Source of the DNA: Bacteroidota bacterium
GTDB taxonomy: Bacteria > Bacteroidota > Bacteroidia > Bacteroidales > UBA4417
DNA length: 26,463 bases
Reading direction: 5' to 3'
Assembly (NCBI GenBank): GCA_020048595.1
Contig: JAIFMH010000055.1
Span: forward strand, 1 to 26,463
The translations under genes and the position numbers were made by a program. Below, in pieces: positions 16,296 through 23,270 of the stretch. The notes beneath the pieces were generated by a model. That model was given only the letters and a program-made list of their open reading frames with translations, was not told where the DNA came from and made no database searches. Numbering within the stretch: position 1 is the first letter of the stretch; each line of letters opens with the position of its first letter.

Positions 16296-16481
16296 CTATT
16301 TATTCCCTTTCCCCTTGGCTTTCCCCGGATTTGTAGTATTGGGATTATGCGGGTTATTGGTGTTTTTATACCAACCCTTGTGTTTTCCATTGTCGTGTTT
16401 AACAAATGTAACGCAGGATGAAGCGCCAAATAAAAGCACGAAACACAACACCAGAAGAGTAATTGTTCTACCTGTTCTCAT
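16296..16481 (-). CDS. Small lipoprotein with basic Asn/Pro/Gly-rich tail
   Basis: This 61-residue protein has a signal of about 23 residues with lipobox GASSC. The remaining ~38 residues are basic and low-complexity: HDNGKHKGWYKNTNNPHNP then TTNPGKAKGKGNK. It belongs to a kind of tiny lipoprotein common in Bacteroidota, sometimes mislabelled as quinol oxidase subunit 4; no oxidase feature is present. The function is unknown. It is convergent with the YihY-family gene and 22 bp downstream of the next minus-strand small gene, so probably cotranscribed with it. Confidence 0.75.
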   Translation of the reverse strand: MRTGRTITLLVLCFVLLFGASSCVTFVKHDNGKHKGWYKNTNNPHNPNTTNPGKAKGKGNK

Positions 16482-16503
16482 TAGTATAATTTAGGAAAAT
16501 GCG

Positions 16504-16698
16504 CTATGATTCATCTTTTGTAGTGCGCACAAGGCTGATGCCGGCAGCAAAGAAAATAATTCCCAGCACACCGTAAATTATCAGTGCTTTGATATCGCGG
16601 GTGCCTCCTGAGGTATTCACAAATACAATTGCAGTATAAATAAGCCCGCCTATTCCAAGCATGGTAAGCAACGCGCCAAATATTCTTTTTAAATTCAT
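16504..16698 (-). CDS. Small two-helix membrane protein
   Basis: This 64-residue protein has two hydrophobic segments (about residues 6-26 and 37-57) joined by a short polar loop TSGGTRDIK and a charged C-terminus RTTKDES. I do not recognise a named family. The stop lies 22 bp upstream of the small lipoprotein gene. Composition and compactness support it as a real gene; the role is not known. Confidence 0.7.
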   Translation of the reverse strand: MNLKRIFGALLTMLGIGGLIYTAIVFVNTSGGTRDIKALIIYGVLGIIFFAAGISLVRTTKDES

Positions 16699-16872
16699 GA
16701 TTTTATTTTAAGGTATAAGTATCGAAATAGAACTGATGTTTTTAAAAACGGATTTCATGTGTTTATTTTTTGATTTTTTACGGGTCACATGGAACTCGCC
16801 AAGAAAAATAATCATTGCTCTGTGAGACAATTTATTGACATGGCTCGTTTCATGTTACACCAACTGTTCCGG

Positions 16873-16892
16873 TTCAACATGAACATGTTGAA
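16873..16892. promoter_or_regulatory. 20-bp palindrome, possible operator
   Basis: TTCAACATG (16873-16881) and CATGTTGAA (16884-16892) are perfect inverted repeats separated by AA. It sits in the 212-bp gap between two minus-strand small genes, 18 bp past the stop of the upstream one. As RNA it would have an 8-bp stem with a 4-nt loop but no T run on the minus strand, so a protein-binding site is as likely as a terminator. Confidence 0.4.
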
Positions 16893-16910
16893 ATTTTCCG
16901 GCCAGCCGTT

Positions 16911-17096
16911 TTACACATGAATATTCGTAAGTGTACTCAGTAAACCAAATACTTTCAGAAGCCAGATGCAAACAACTACAACCACTACGATATTGAGGAT
17001 TTTTTTGATTTTACGATCCATAGGGATCATAGTATTGACAAGCCACAGAACAAAACCTGCAACAATTATTACCAGTAAGATAGTTAACAGTGACAT
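16911..17096 (-). CDS. Small two-helix membrane protein, Thivi_2564-like
   Basis: This 61-residue protein is almost entirely two hydrophobic helices (about 2-23 and 34-54) linked by MIPMDRKIKK, with NIVVVVVVCIWLLKVFG in the second. The helix-IPMDxKIKKILN-helix pattern is that of the tiny Thivi_2564-type membrane proteins found in many bacteria. The function is unknown. It is the gene directly downstream of the copy-E promoter, which places it in the proposed 37-bp-element regulon; the start codon is only about 15 nt from the expected transcription start. Confidence 0.75.
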   Translation of the reverse strand: MSLLTILLVIIVAGFVLWLVNTMIPMDRKIKKILNIVVVVVVCIWLLKVFGLLSTLTNIHV

Positions 17097-17118
17097 AAAA
17101 TTGATTTTAAGTATTTAT

Positions 17119-17184
17119 CAAAGGTAACCTCATGAGCAACTGATGGAGTTATATAACTTTTGGTAAAAGTTACATGATTCACAC
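17119..17184 (-). promoter_or_regulatory. Promoter of the Thivi_2564-like gene with 37-bp element (copy E)
   Basis: On the minus strand the element (17184 down to 17148) starts GTGTGAATCATGTAAC and ends with the perfect palindrome GTTATATAAC. Exactly 21 bp later is TACCTTTG (17126-17119), a perfect TAnnTTTG -7 box. This and copy D are the best examples. Confidence 0.8.
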
Positions 17185-17276
17185 CTTTTTAGTCATTGAT
17201 TAAAACTTAAGTTATCGGAAGCAATAGTCTGTCAATAATTTTCAATACCCTCATTATCATAAATATATAAACCCAG

Positions 17277-17343
17277 GTCTTTGCGTCCTGATATGTTTAT
17301 AGTCTTTGACTTAGTGCTTTGCGTATTCGCGGTAAATAAAAAG
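17277..17343. repeat. Possible degenerate TTTGCG-type intergenic repeat
   Basis: CTTTGCGTCCT, then TAGTCTTTGACTTAGTG and CTTTGCGTATTCGCGGTAAA, resemble loosely repeated TTTGCG-containing sequence seen in intergenic DNA of many Bacteroidota. Only a weak pattern within this window supports it. The rest of the 506-bp gap (17097-17602) holds the copy-E promoter and the two-hairpin repeat, and no gene that I can see. Confidence 0.3.
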
Positions 17344-17482
17344 CTAACGGAGTATTGAGGAAGTATAGACTGTCCTATTTATATCCTTCAAATTCAGGCC
17401 TCTGCAAAATCCTTAAATAGGCGGTAGCATCAGCTCAGTTACGCTATGCTCTGTACTAAATTAGCAGTGAATCCAGAGTGTA

Positions 17483-17563
17483 CCCAAAAAGAAAAAATAC
17501 TATTTCCTTCTCGGAGAAGGTGCCCGCAGGGCGGATGAGGTAGTGAGATTCAGAGGAGTTAAA
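17483..17563. repeat. Two-hairpin dispersed repeat, copy 1
   Basis: About 81 bp match a copy at 20766-20850 over nearly all their length. Order: CCCAAAAAGA, an AT stretch, a stem CCTTCTC/GGAGAAGG (loop shortened in this copy), GCCCGCAGGGC as a second hairpin, then GGATGAGGTAGTGAGATT and an AGAGGAGTTAAA tail. It has no coding potential and lies between divergently placed features of the minus strand. Confidence 0.8.
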
Positions 17564-17602
17564 CTGATAACTATAACCCAGATTACGTATGAGCGTAAAC
17601 AT

Positions 17603-18064
17603 TTACTCATTACTTACACTAACCTGTTGCATATCAAATCTGCCTTGTTCCAGTTTTTCAAATTGTTCAGCTAAGGTGCTAAAAAGCTGTTCTTTACGCA
17701 CCGGCTTTGCAAGATAGCCTGTGCATCCGGCAGCATAACATTTTTTGATATCTTCGGAGAGACAAAATGCAGTTTGTGCAATAATCGGCAGGCTGGGCCT
17801 AAGCTTTGAAATTATTTCTGTTGCCGCATAACCATCCATTACAGGCATATACATATCCATCAGAACAAGGTCTATTTCAAGATTGGTTTTTATAATCTCA
17901 ACAGCTTCCCTGCCATTCTGAGCCCATATAACTTTTACACCAGTGCGGCGAAGTACGGCTTCCATATATATAAAACTGAAATCAACATCCTCGGTAATGA
18001 GGATTGTATAGTTTTTAAAATCAAATGGATCCTTGCTGTTGTTGCTTAATTGAGTTGCTTCCAT
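17603..18064 (-). CDS. Stand-alone response-regulator receiver protein
   Basis: This 153-residue protein has a single CheY-like receiver domain (about 19-140) and no output domain. Key residues are present: acidic pair E25 D26, phospho-acceptor D70 in DLVLMDMYMP, T98 in AQTA and K120 in AKPV. The sequence style (GYAATEIISKLRPSLPIIAQT, GCTGYLAKPVRKEQL) is that of receivers attached to hybrid histidine kinases in Bacteroidota, so it may be a detached phosphorelay partner. No kinase is nearby. It cannot itself be the DNA-binding factor for the 37-bp element. A weak resemblance to the left half of that element lies upstream at 18137-18162. Confidence 0.92.
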   Translation of the reverse strand: MEATQLSNNSKDPFDFKNYTILITEDVDFSFIYMEAVLRRTGVKVIWAQNGREAVEIIKTNLEIDLVLMDMYMPVMDGYAATEIISKLRPSLPIIAQTAFCLSEDIKKCYAAGCTGYLAKPVRKEQLFSTLAEQFEKLEQGRFDMQQVSVSNE

Positions 18065-18499
18065 AGATTTCTGATTATCGATTTAACTTTCTGGTAAATG
18101 CAGGAATAGATAATGTAATATTAATTAATGTGTTTTCAAAGTAAAAGTAATACGATTCACTTGCTATGTTATGAACATCAACAACTTACATATACATTCT
18201 GATGCAGAAAGTAACCAAAACAGAATTACATAAAAAAGCCTGTTTTGAAGGAAATCCGGCTAATCGACAACGAATTTAAACACAGTTTCAAAATATTTTT
18301 TGATGCCGAGAAATGAGTTAGTCACACATCATAAGCCAGAAATGAGTGATGTAAATTGAACTCAGGTTCTGCATTATGATCAGCCAGAATAGTATAAATA
18401 TTTTTTATTCCGGAACAAAAATTATTGAACAAGAATAACATATTAGTTGTTAAATGCAAATATCATATCTCTATAATTAACACTTAAATAAACCAGGCC
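18065..18499. other. Divergent intergenic region between receiver gene and YtxH gene
   Basis: This 435-bp AT-rich gap must hold promoters for both genes. TTACTTTG on the minus strand at 18144-18137 is a possible -7 box for the receiver gene. No gene, strong hairpin or repeat was seen. Confidence 0.5.
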
Positions 18500-18730
18500 A
18501 TGAGCAAAATTAATGTTGCAATCGGAGCAGCGGTTGGTGTAGCAGCCGGTGCATTATTGGGTGTATTATTTGCGCCTGATAAAGGGACTGAAACCCGCAA
18601 AAAAATAGTAGCTAAAGGCAGTGAGACTGCTGATTCGTTAAAGGATAAACTTTCCAGTATCATTGGCCGAAAAGATGGAAAACACAAAGAGGAAGTCCAT
18701 CAGATGCAGGACGCTGATGATATGAACTGA
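18500..18730 (+). CDS. YtxH-domain small membrane protein
   Basis: This 76-residue protein has an N-terminal glycine/alanine-rich membrane helix (INVAIGAAVGVAAGALLGVL), then the family hallmark FAPDKGTETRKKI, then a charged helical tail ending in DADDMN. YtxH-like proteins are small, often stress-induced, and of unknown molecular role. AT-rich leader; a hairpin follows 36 bp after the stop. Confidence 0.88.
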   Translation: MSKINVAIGAAVGVAAGALLGVLFAPDKGTETRKKIVAKGSETADSLKDKLSSIIGRKDGKHKEEVHQMQDADDMN

Positions 18731-18766
18731 TCAGATTGAAACCAGACCTTGTTGGAATTACAGAAT

Positions 18767-18797
18767 CAATAAACCGGATACACATGCCGGGTTATTG
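18767..18797 (+). terminator. Hairpin after the YtxH gene, possible terminator
   Basis: CAATAAACCGG (18767-18777) and CCGGGTTATTG (18787-18797) pair over 10 of 11 positions, with one A.G mismatch and a 9-nt loop. No long T run follows. The place, shortly past the YtxH stop and before a convergent gene, fits a terminator. Confidence 0.45.
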
Positions 18798-18914
18798 ACT
18801 GCTTTGCCTATGCCTTAACAATGGTTCGGATATACCGGAATAGGAATTATTTTATGCTCCCGGAAACATACACCAGAAAATATGCTGTTGAAAACGGCAT
18901 AATTTGATTTGTTT

Positions 18915-19784
18915 TTAATCTTTATCGTTTTTAATCTCAGTATATATAGTTTCAACCAACATTCCCTGGCTCGGATCATACTCCTTTTTAATGTCGTCAA
19001 GCGTCTTATCCGAATTTATCATCGATTTAATACTATCCTGCAGGATTTTCATCTCATCAATATGTTTCTGAATGCCGGCACGATCCACCATATCGCTATG
19101 GCCGCTGAAGAATTTTTCTGCATCCAGTTCAGCAAGCATCTTTGTAAGGGTTTTTACATGTTCAAATGAGTTCCCGCCTTTATAGGCATGAATAAGCTGA
19201 GGCCTCGCTGTAAAAATCTGGTCTCCGATAAATGCTGTTTTTTGGTCAGGGAAATATACCACCAAATCGCCGGTAGTATGCCCAACGCCAAAATACAAAA
19301 GTTCAACTTTCTCCGTTCCAAAATAAAGTTCCAGTTGTTCCTCAAAGGTTATTGCCGGTATAAAAGGAAGCAGCTCTGGTTTATTCCATTCCGATATGCT
19401 GCCATCCCTTTTCGTATGAAAGAATTCCTTCCGGCAGTTTTTGTGGGAAATAATGGCTACTGAAGCCGGGAAAAACTGGTTCCCTGTAACATGATCGGCA
19501 TCGCTATGCGTGTTTATTAGGTATTTTATAGGTTTATCCGAAATTTTTGCAATTTCTTGTAAAGTTTGTTTAACCGAAATCTCATCCTGCTTTGCATCAA
19601 TTACCATTATTGCATTATCGCCGATAAAAACACCACTCCTGGCTCCTTTCCCATCTAATACTTCGTAAATATTATCTGAAATTTTATTCAGTTTCACCGG
19701 TTTAGATTCCTGTTGTTGCGCAATACACAACATTGACGATAACAAAAGGGCGAAAACTGTGATGATAAAATATTTGCTTTTCAT
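18915..19784 (-). CDS. Exported metallo-beta-lactamase-fold hydrolase
   Basis: This 289-residue protein has a Sec signal peptide (about residues 1-22, ending SMLCIAQ; no lipobox). The MBL fold is clear: NTHSDADHVTGNQFF (residues 91-105), GHTTGD with H169, FIGDQIF with D188 and SGHSD with H229. The usual HxHxDH metal motif reads H93-S-D95-A-D97-H98, so the second metal-1 His is Asp. Such variants occur among periplasmic MBL proteins of the quinoprotein-associated type, so it may still be active with altered metal use. The substrate is unknown; there is no evidence for beta-lactam resistance. Confidence 0.9.
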   Translation of the reverse strand: MKSKYFIITVFALLLSSMLCIAQQQESKPVKLNKISDNIYEVLDGKGARSGVFIGDNAIMVIDAKQDEISVKQTLQEIAKISDKPIKYLINTHSDADHVTGNQFFPASVAIISHKNCRKEFFHTKRDGSISEWNKPELLPFIPAITFEEQLELYFGTEKVELLYFGVGHTTGDLVVYFPDQKTAFIGDQIFTARPQLIHAYKGGNSFEHVKTLTKMLAELDAEKFFSGHSDMVDRAGIQKHIDEMKILQDSIKSMINSDKTLDDIKKEYDPSQGMLVETIYTEIKNDKD

Positions 19785-20131
19785 GGCGTTCCATATTGCT
19801 TACACAAGATTACTATAATTACTAACACGGCAGGGAGAGAAATGGTTCAAAATATTTGTACTCTTACCATTTTTCATGACCACTAACTGACGATGTTTAC
19901 ACTGTTTTAAAGACATCAGTTTATAGAAGCCAAGGTGGCAAGAGAGGCGGTGTATTCAAAGTGACTATTTGATATTGGCAAGCCATATCGTCCTGTCCGA
20001 ATAAAAAACAACAACGACAGGGGTGATGGTTGCAGCTGATTTTAAACACCTGCTCTAACAAATGAAATTTGTTTTGATTTCTTGAATCTACAAAATCGAT
20101 GACTCTTGTCTCCCCTATTCCCCATGTTCTT
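19785..20131. other. Intergenic region, no supported gene
   Basis: This 347-bp gap lies between two minus-strand genes. It presumably holds the MBL-gene promoter near 19785-19870. The part near 20103-20131 is a pyrimidine-rich stretch readable in 7-nt words, running into the 3' end of the neighbouring gene. An 81-codon frame on the minus strand here has no plausible protein features. Confidence 0.5.
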
Positions 20132-20497
20132 CTATCCTCCTGGCTCCCAGCCTGGGGGATGTTCATTTAAAAACGTCAGTTTCTCCAATTTAAGCCTCTT
20201 TTTTTGAGTAAATTCACTGAGCATGGCAGCAATTACATCCTGGCTCATTTCTTCACGAATGCGCTGGCGGTATGATATCCGCCTGTCTCCATCATGAATA
20301 TGCTGGTAAGAATTCGATTCCAGGTATTCAGCCATAGGTTGTACCGGATCAAACTGAAGCGTGTTAAAATTAGCCTGAACGCAAAGTGATGTGGGAATAT
20401 TCGGATCCTCACTGTCAATAAAAAGTATAAGGTCATCCTCAAAATGAGCTACCGCTTTCAAATCTGCGACCTCTACTGAACGATCTCTGTTTTTCAT
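20132..20497 (-). CDS. Uncharacterised 121-residue protein
   Basis: I choose the ATG at 20497 (MKNRDRSVEVADL), which is preceded by AAGGAAATT; the frame stays open another 47 codons upstream but that part looks non-coding. The protein appears cytoplasmic: no signal peptide or membrane segment, acidic centre (HFEDDLILFIDSEDPNIP) and a basic helical C-terminal part (RRISYRQRIREEMSQDVIAA, KKRLKLEKLTF). I do not recognise a family. The final residues NEHPPGWEPGG are encoded by a GC-rich, palindromic, repeat-like stretch at 20131-20165, unlike the rest of the gene, suggesting that the natural end was displaced by a repeat. Confidence 0.6.
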   Translation of the reverse strand: MKNRDRSVEVADLKAVAHFEDDLILFIDSEDPNIPTSLCVQANFNTLQFDPVQPMAEYLESNSYQHIHDGDRRISYRQRIREEMSQDVIAAMLSEFTQKKRLKLEKLTFLNEHPPGWEPGG

Positions 20498-20638
20498 AAT
20501 TTCCTTTTCTATTATTGTATTAGCAGGAATAATTAAGTGAATGCTAATATACGAAATCCCCGGCAAATTTGCAAATGCAACTACACCCCGGATCCAGGCA
20601 TGGAATACGGTTATAATTTGTCGGAACCACACTTTCAA

Positions 20639-21122
20639 TTATCATTATATGTTCTAGGAATAATATAATGTCTTATCTAAAACATCACAATTTGATCTAA
20701 CCAAAACGATTCAAAGGAGTCGAGTTTTGCTCTGCTGCCAATCTAACCACGAATCTTAAGTCTCCCCCAAAAAGATAAAATACCTATTTCCTTCTCCTTG
20801 GAGAAGGTGCCCGCAGGGCGGATGAGGTAGTGAGATTTAGAGGGGTTAAAAAAGAAATCAGAAAATTAAAATAGCAGATTATTTCATTCCTATTACTTAA
20901 AGTGTTCAGCACACGTATACGATTATACAAGAGTGATCACCATTTTCTAACTCAAATTTTTACGGACACATAAACTGACTTTTTTTAAGGATTGGAATAT
21001 CACCGGATAACTAAACGTTTTACGGCAACAATTAATCTGTTGTAATTTTTTCCATCTATTGTTGAAACCTGGTCCCAATAAAGAGATAACGCACCGGTAT
21101 GACTCTGCATGTATACCAATAA
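20639..21122. other. Intergenic region with dispersed repeat
   Basis: Apart from the two-hairpin repeat at 20766-20850, I see no gene or strong structure in this 484-bp stretch. Confidence 0.5.
20766..20850. repeat. Two-hairpin dispersed repeat, copy 2
   Basis: This copy has the full first stem CCTTCTCC-TT-GGAGAAGG, then TGCCCGCAGGGCGGATGAGG with the second hairpin GCCCGCAGGGC, then TAGTGAGATTTAGAGGGG and TTAAA. It matches the copy at 17483-17563 in the same orientation, about 3.3 kb apart, with few differences. No transposase is near, so if mobile it would need help from elsewhere. Confidence 0.85.
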
Positions 21123-21165
21123 TTGTCCTTCCTGATACTATCTCAAAAAAAATACATATATAGTG

Positions 21166-21195
21166 TTGCGTACTATTTTAAAAAAACTACTTTTG
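21166..21195 (+). promoter_or_regulatory. Promoter of the lipoprotein/TonB-receptor cluster
   Basis: TACTTTTG (21188-21195) is a perfect TAnnTTTG -7 box, and GTTG (21165-21168) lies 19 bp upstream at the -33 position. The leader to the ATG at 21246 would be about 45 nt. The site lies inside the upstream extension of the open frame, which supports the later start codon. No 37-bp element is present. Confidence 0.6.
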
Positions 21196-21245
21196 CCGCC
21201 GATATGAATATTAATTCTAAACGCAACCATTCAATTTTTTATTCC

Positions 21246-22127
21246 ATGAAAAAACTGTTTTCAATCCTCAGCCTTGTTATAATCTCAGCTTCATTTTTTG
21301 TAGCTGGTTGTTCAAAAGATGAAGATCCTATTCCTCCGACAATTACATTTAAACAGGATGCCGGTTTTGTTTCAGCGAACATTACTGCTGATTATGGAGA
21401 TACTCTCAATTTCGGTATCACGGCCAAATCAAACGGAACTGACAACCTTGCAAAATTCCAGATCTATGCTAATGGACAGCAAATGCTCGATTCAACCATC
21501 AATACTGCCACTTTTACTTTTGATTTTTATACCGTAAAAACCATTCTGGATAAGGAAGTATGGAAATTTGTAACAACAGATATTGCAGGCAATTCAAAAA
21601 CAGACTCCATAGTAATTACAGGGAATTTTGGCGAAATACTTACCTACAGTTCCAAAACCTTAGGAGCTCAGAGCAATACAACTGAAAAAGGATTTATTTC
21701 CTACAGCAACAGTACAGCAGCACAGTACACACAGGACGAGGCCTTCAATCACCAGGCTGATATTGATATGTTCTGTTTTTATGAAAATACAGCAACGAGT
21801 GTAAACATGATGACATTAGCCGCTCCCGGTTCCAATATAAAAGGGATTTTCACCGGAGCAACAGCAACCGAGCTTTACACTGTTAAAAATGTAACGTTTT
21901 TTGTAAAAACTACATTAACCGCTGCCCAGTATGATGCAGTGCAAAACGATGCAGTGATCCGTGCTTCATTCGATCCGAAAAATCAATTTAAAAAAGCTAA
22001 ACTGCTTACTGCCGGGGATGTGTATTCGTTCAGGCTGCAATCAGGTAAATATGGACTTTTAAAAGTTATTACGGTTTCAGGAGCTGAAGAGGGCTCATTA
22101 CAGATTGCAGTTAAAATACAGAAATAG
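21246..22127 (+). CDS. Surface-type lipoprotein, paralogue 1
   Basis: I take the ATG at 21246 (293 residues): MKKLFSILSL leads to lipobox VAGC followed by SKDED, a typical Bacteroidota lipoprotein start with acidic residues after Cys. An Ig-like region (about 30-130) is followed by a beta-rich domain (about 135-293) with STAAQYTQDEAFNHQADIDM, LTAAQYDAVQND and the end motif SGKYGLLKVI...GSLQIAVKIQK. This C-terminal domain recurs in uncharacterised Bacteroidota lipoproteins. The next gene encodes a paralogue 2 bp downstream and a TonB-dependent receptor follows, so a role in capturing a ligand for that receptor is a reasonable inference. No ligand can be named. Confidence 0.8.
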   Translation: MKKLFSILSLVIISASFFVAGCSKDEDPIPPTITFKQDAGFVSANITADYGDTLNFGITAKSNGTDNLAKFQIYANGQQMLDSTINTATFTFDFYTVKTILDKEVWKFVTTDIAGNSKTDSIVITGNFGEILTYSSKTLGAQSNTTEKGFISYSNSTAAQYTQDEAFNHQADIDMFCFYENTATSVNMMTLAAPGSNIKGIFTGATATELYTVKNVTFFVKTTLTAAQYDAVQNDAVIRASFDPKNQFKKAKLLTAGDVYSFRLQSGKYGLLKVITVSGAEEGSLQIAVKIQK

Positions 22128-22129
22128 GA

Positions 22130-23080
22130 ATGGCTGATTTAATACAGATCGATAGCAAGAAACCACACTTCCTGTTAAAAGGTATGTGGTTTTTTGTGCT
22201 GCCGGTTCTGGCAATCACTGCATTATTCTGGTCGTGTACGAAAGATGATACTATAAGCCAGGCAAATTTAATTTTAAAAACAGGAACTTCATATACTCCT
22301 AACGGTTCCAGCATACCGGTTGGCGGAAAAATCAGGATTGGAGTACTGGCTTCCGGGGCGGGAGTTCCGCTTACCTATATCCGTATCGACAGAATTAGCA
22401 GCAACGACACACTCACCCAACTCGATCACGGATTTTATGCCGGCAGCGAAGGCCTTGATGCTGATTATTCCTTTTCAAAAGATACTTCTGCATTTGAACT
22501 CTGGCGGATCATGGTGATGAATGCCGACCGGGATACGGCAATCAGAACTTTAACCATATTCAGAGGGACAGGAACAGCCTATGGCGCCATTTATACTTTT
22601 GATATTTTAAGGCTTGGCTTGCAAAGCAATAATTCATCACCACATTATCTTGATGTAAATTCAGGAACGGTATTCGATGAATCAACAGTAACCGGCCATG
22701 AAAGTGAAATCGATGTAATTACTTATTATTACATCACATCCGGTCTTTCTTCTCCAACATTTACATGCCCGGGATATACCTCAGCCATAGGATATTACCC
22801 TCAACTTGGCAATTGGCCTATTAAAAACAATATTCTGTATGATTACCAAACCAGCGATAATAACCTGGTAACAATCAGCCAGTTTGATGCTGCCACTAAC
22901 GACAGCCTGCTGGTTACTGCCTATAGGCCCGATAAAGTTAGCGGTAACTGCAAATATGGTTATACCGGGAAAGTAATTCCTTTTAAAACGCAGGATGGTA
23001 AATATGGTATGATTAAAGTAATACATGCTGATGAAAAGGAAGATGGAAGTATGGAAATAGCTGTTAAGATCCAGAAGTAA
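22130..23080 (+). CDS. Surface-type lipoprotein, paralogue 2
   Basis: This 316-residue lipoprotein has lipobox LFWSC followed by TKDD; the ATG at 22130 lies 2 bp after the stop of paralogue 1, so the genes are translationally close. An internal Met at residue 19 is an alternative start. The architecture matches paralogue 1: Ig-like N-terminal part and a C-terminal domain with LDVNSGTVFDESTVTGHESE, DVITYYYI, ISQFDAATNDSLL and the end motif DGKYGMIKVI...GSMEIAVKIQK. Overall similarity is low outside these motifs, so the duplication is old. The ligand is unknown. Confidence 0.8.
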   Translation: MADLIQIDSKKPHFLLKGMWFFVLPVLAITALFWSCTKDDTISQANLILKTGTSYTPNGSSIPVGGKIRIGVLASGAGVPLTYIRIDRISSNDTLTQLDHGFYAGSEGLDADYSFSKDTSAFELWRIMVMNADRDTAIRTLTIFRGTGTAYGAIYTFDILRLGLQSNNSSPHYLDVNSGTVFDESTVTGHESEIDVITYYYITSGLSSPTFTCPGYTSAIGYYPQLGNWPIKNNILYDYQTSDNNLVTISQFDAATNDSLLVTAYRPDKVSGNCKYGYTGKVIPFKTQDGKYGMIKVIHADEKEDGSMEIAVKIQK

Positions 23081-23127
23081 ATTCCATCAGTAGTTGAACG
23101 AAAATAAAAAATAAGGCCAAGGGAATT

Positions 23128-23270
23128 GGAAAATAGAAAATGGTGAAAATTGTGATGTCTCAGATTAATTTATACTTAAAAAGCTCTGAAAAGAACTTTA
23201 TATCTCCTTTCTTACGAATCCTACTATTTTCTATTCCCCTATTTTCTATTTCCCTGCTTTCTATCCTCCC
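23128..23270. repeat. Repeat words flanking and inside the receptor signal-peptide region
   Basis: GGAAAAT-AGAAAAT (23128-23141) runs into the start codon. CTATTTTCTATTCCC (23224-23238) is followed by CTATTTTCTATTTCCC (from 23239 or 23240) and a degraded GCTTTCTATCCTCCC. AAATAGAAAAT (23131-23141) is an exact inverted copy of ATTTTCTATTT (23241-23251). AAATAGAAAATGG is also found exactly at 12323-12335 in the mlaF2-mlaD2 gap, tying both arrays to one repeat family. Confidence 0.75.

Noticed and set aside
17603..18064. Receiver protein as the regulator of the 37-bp element.
   Set aside because: It has no DNA-binding output domain; no transcription factor gene is seen in the window.
18126..18162. 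Possible sixth copy of the 37-bp element upstream of the receiver gene (minus strand, AAGTGAATCGTATTAC...).
   Set aside because: The left half resembles the element, but the right half TTATRTAA is absent and no TTTG box lies 20-21 bp downstream.
19921..20166. 81-codon minus-strand frame overlapping the end of the 121-residue protein gene.
   Set aside because: Starts in repeat-like DNA, no recognisable domain, Cys/His-rich low-quality composition; no start signal.
21123..21245. Upstream ATG extending lipoprotein paralogue 1 by 41 residues.
   Set aside because: The extension contains the predicted -33/-7 promoter and would bury the lipoprotein signal.
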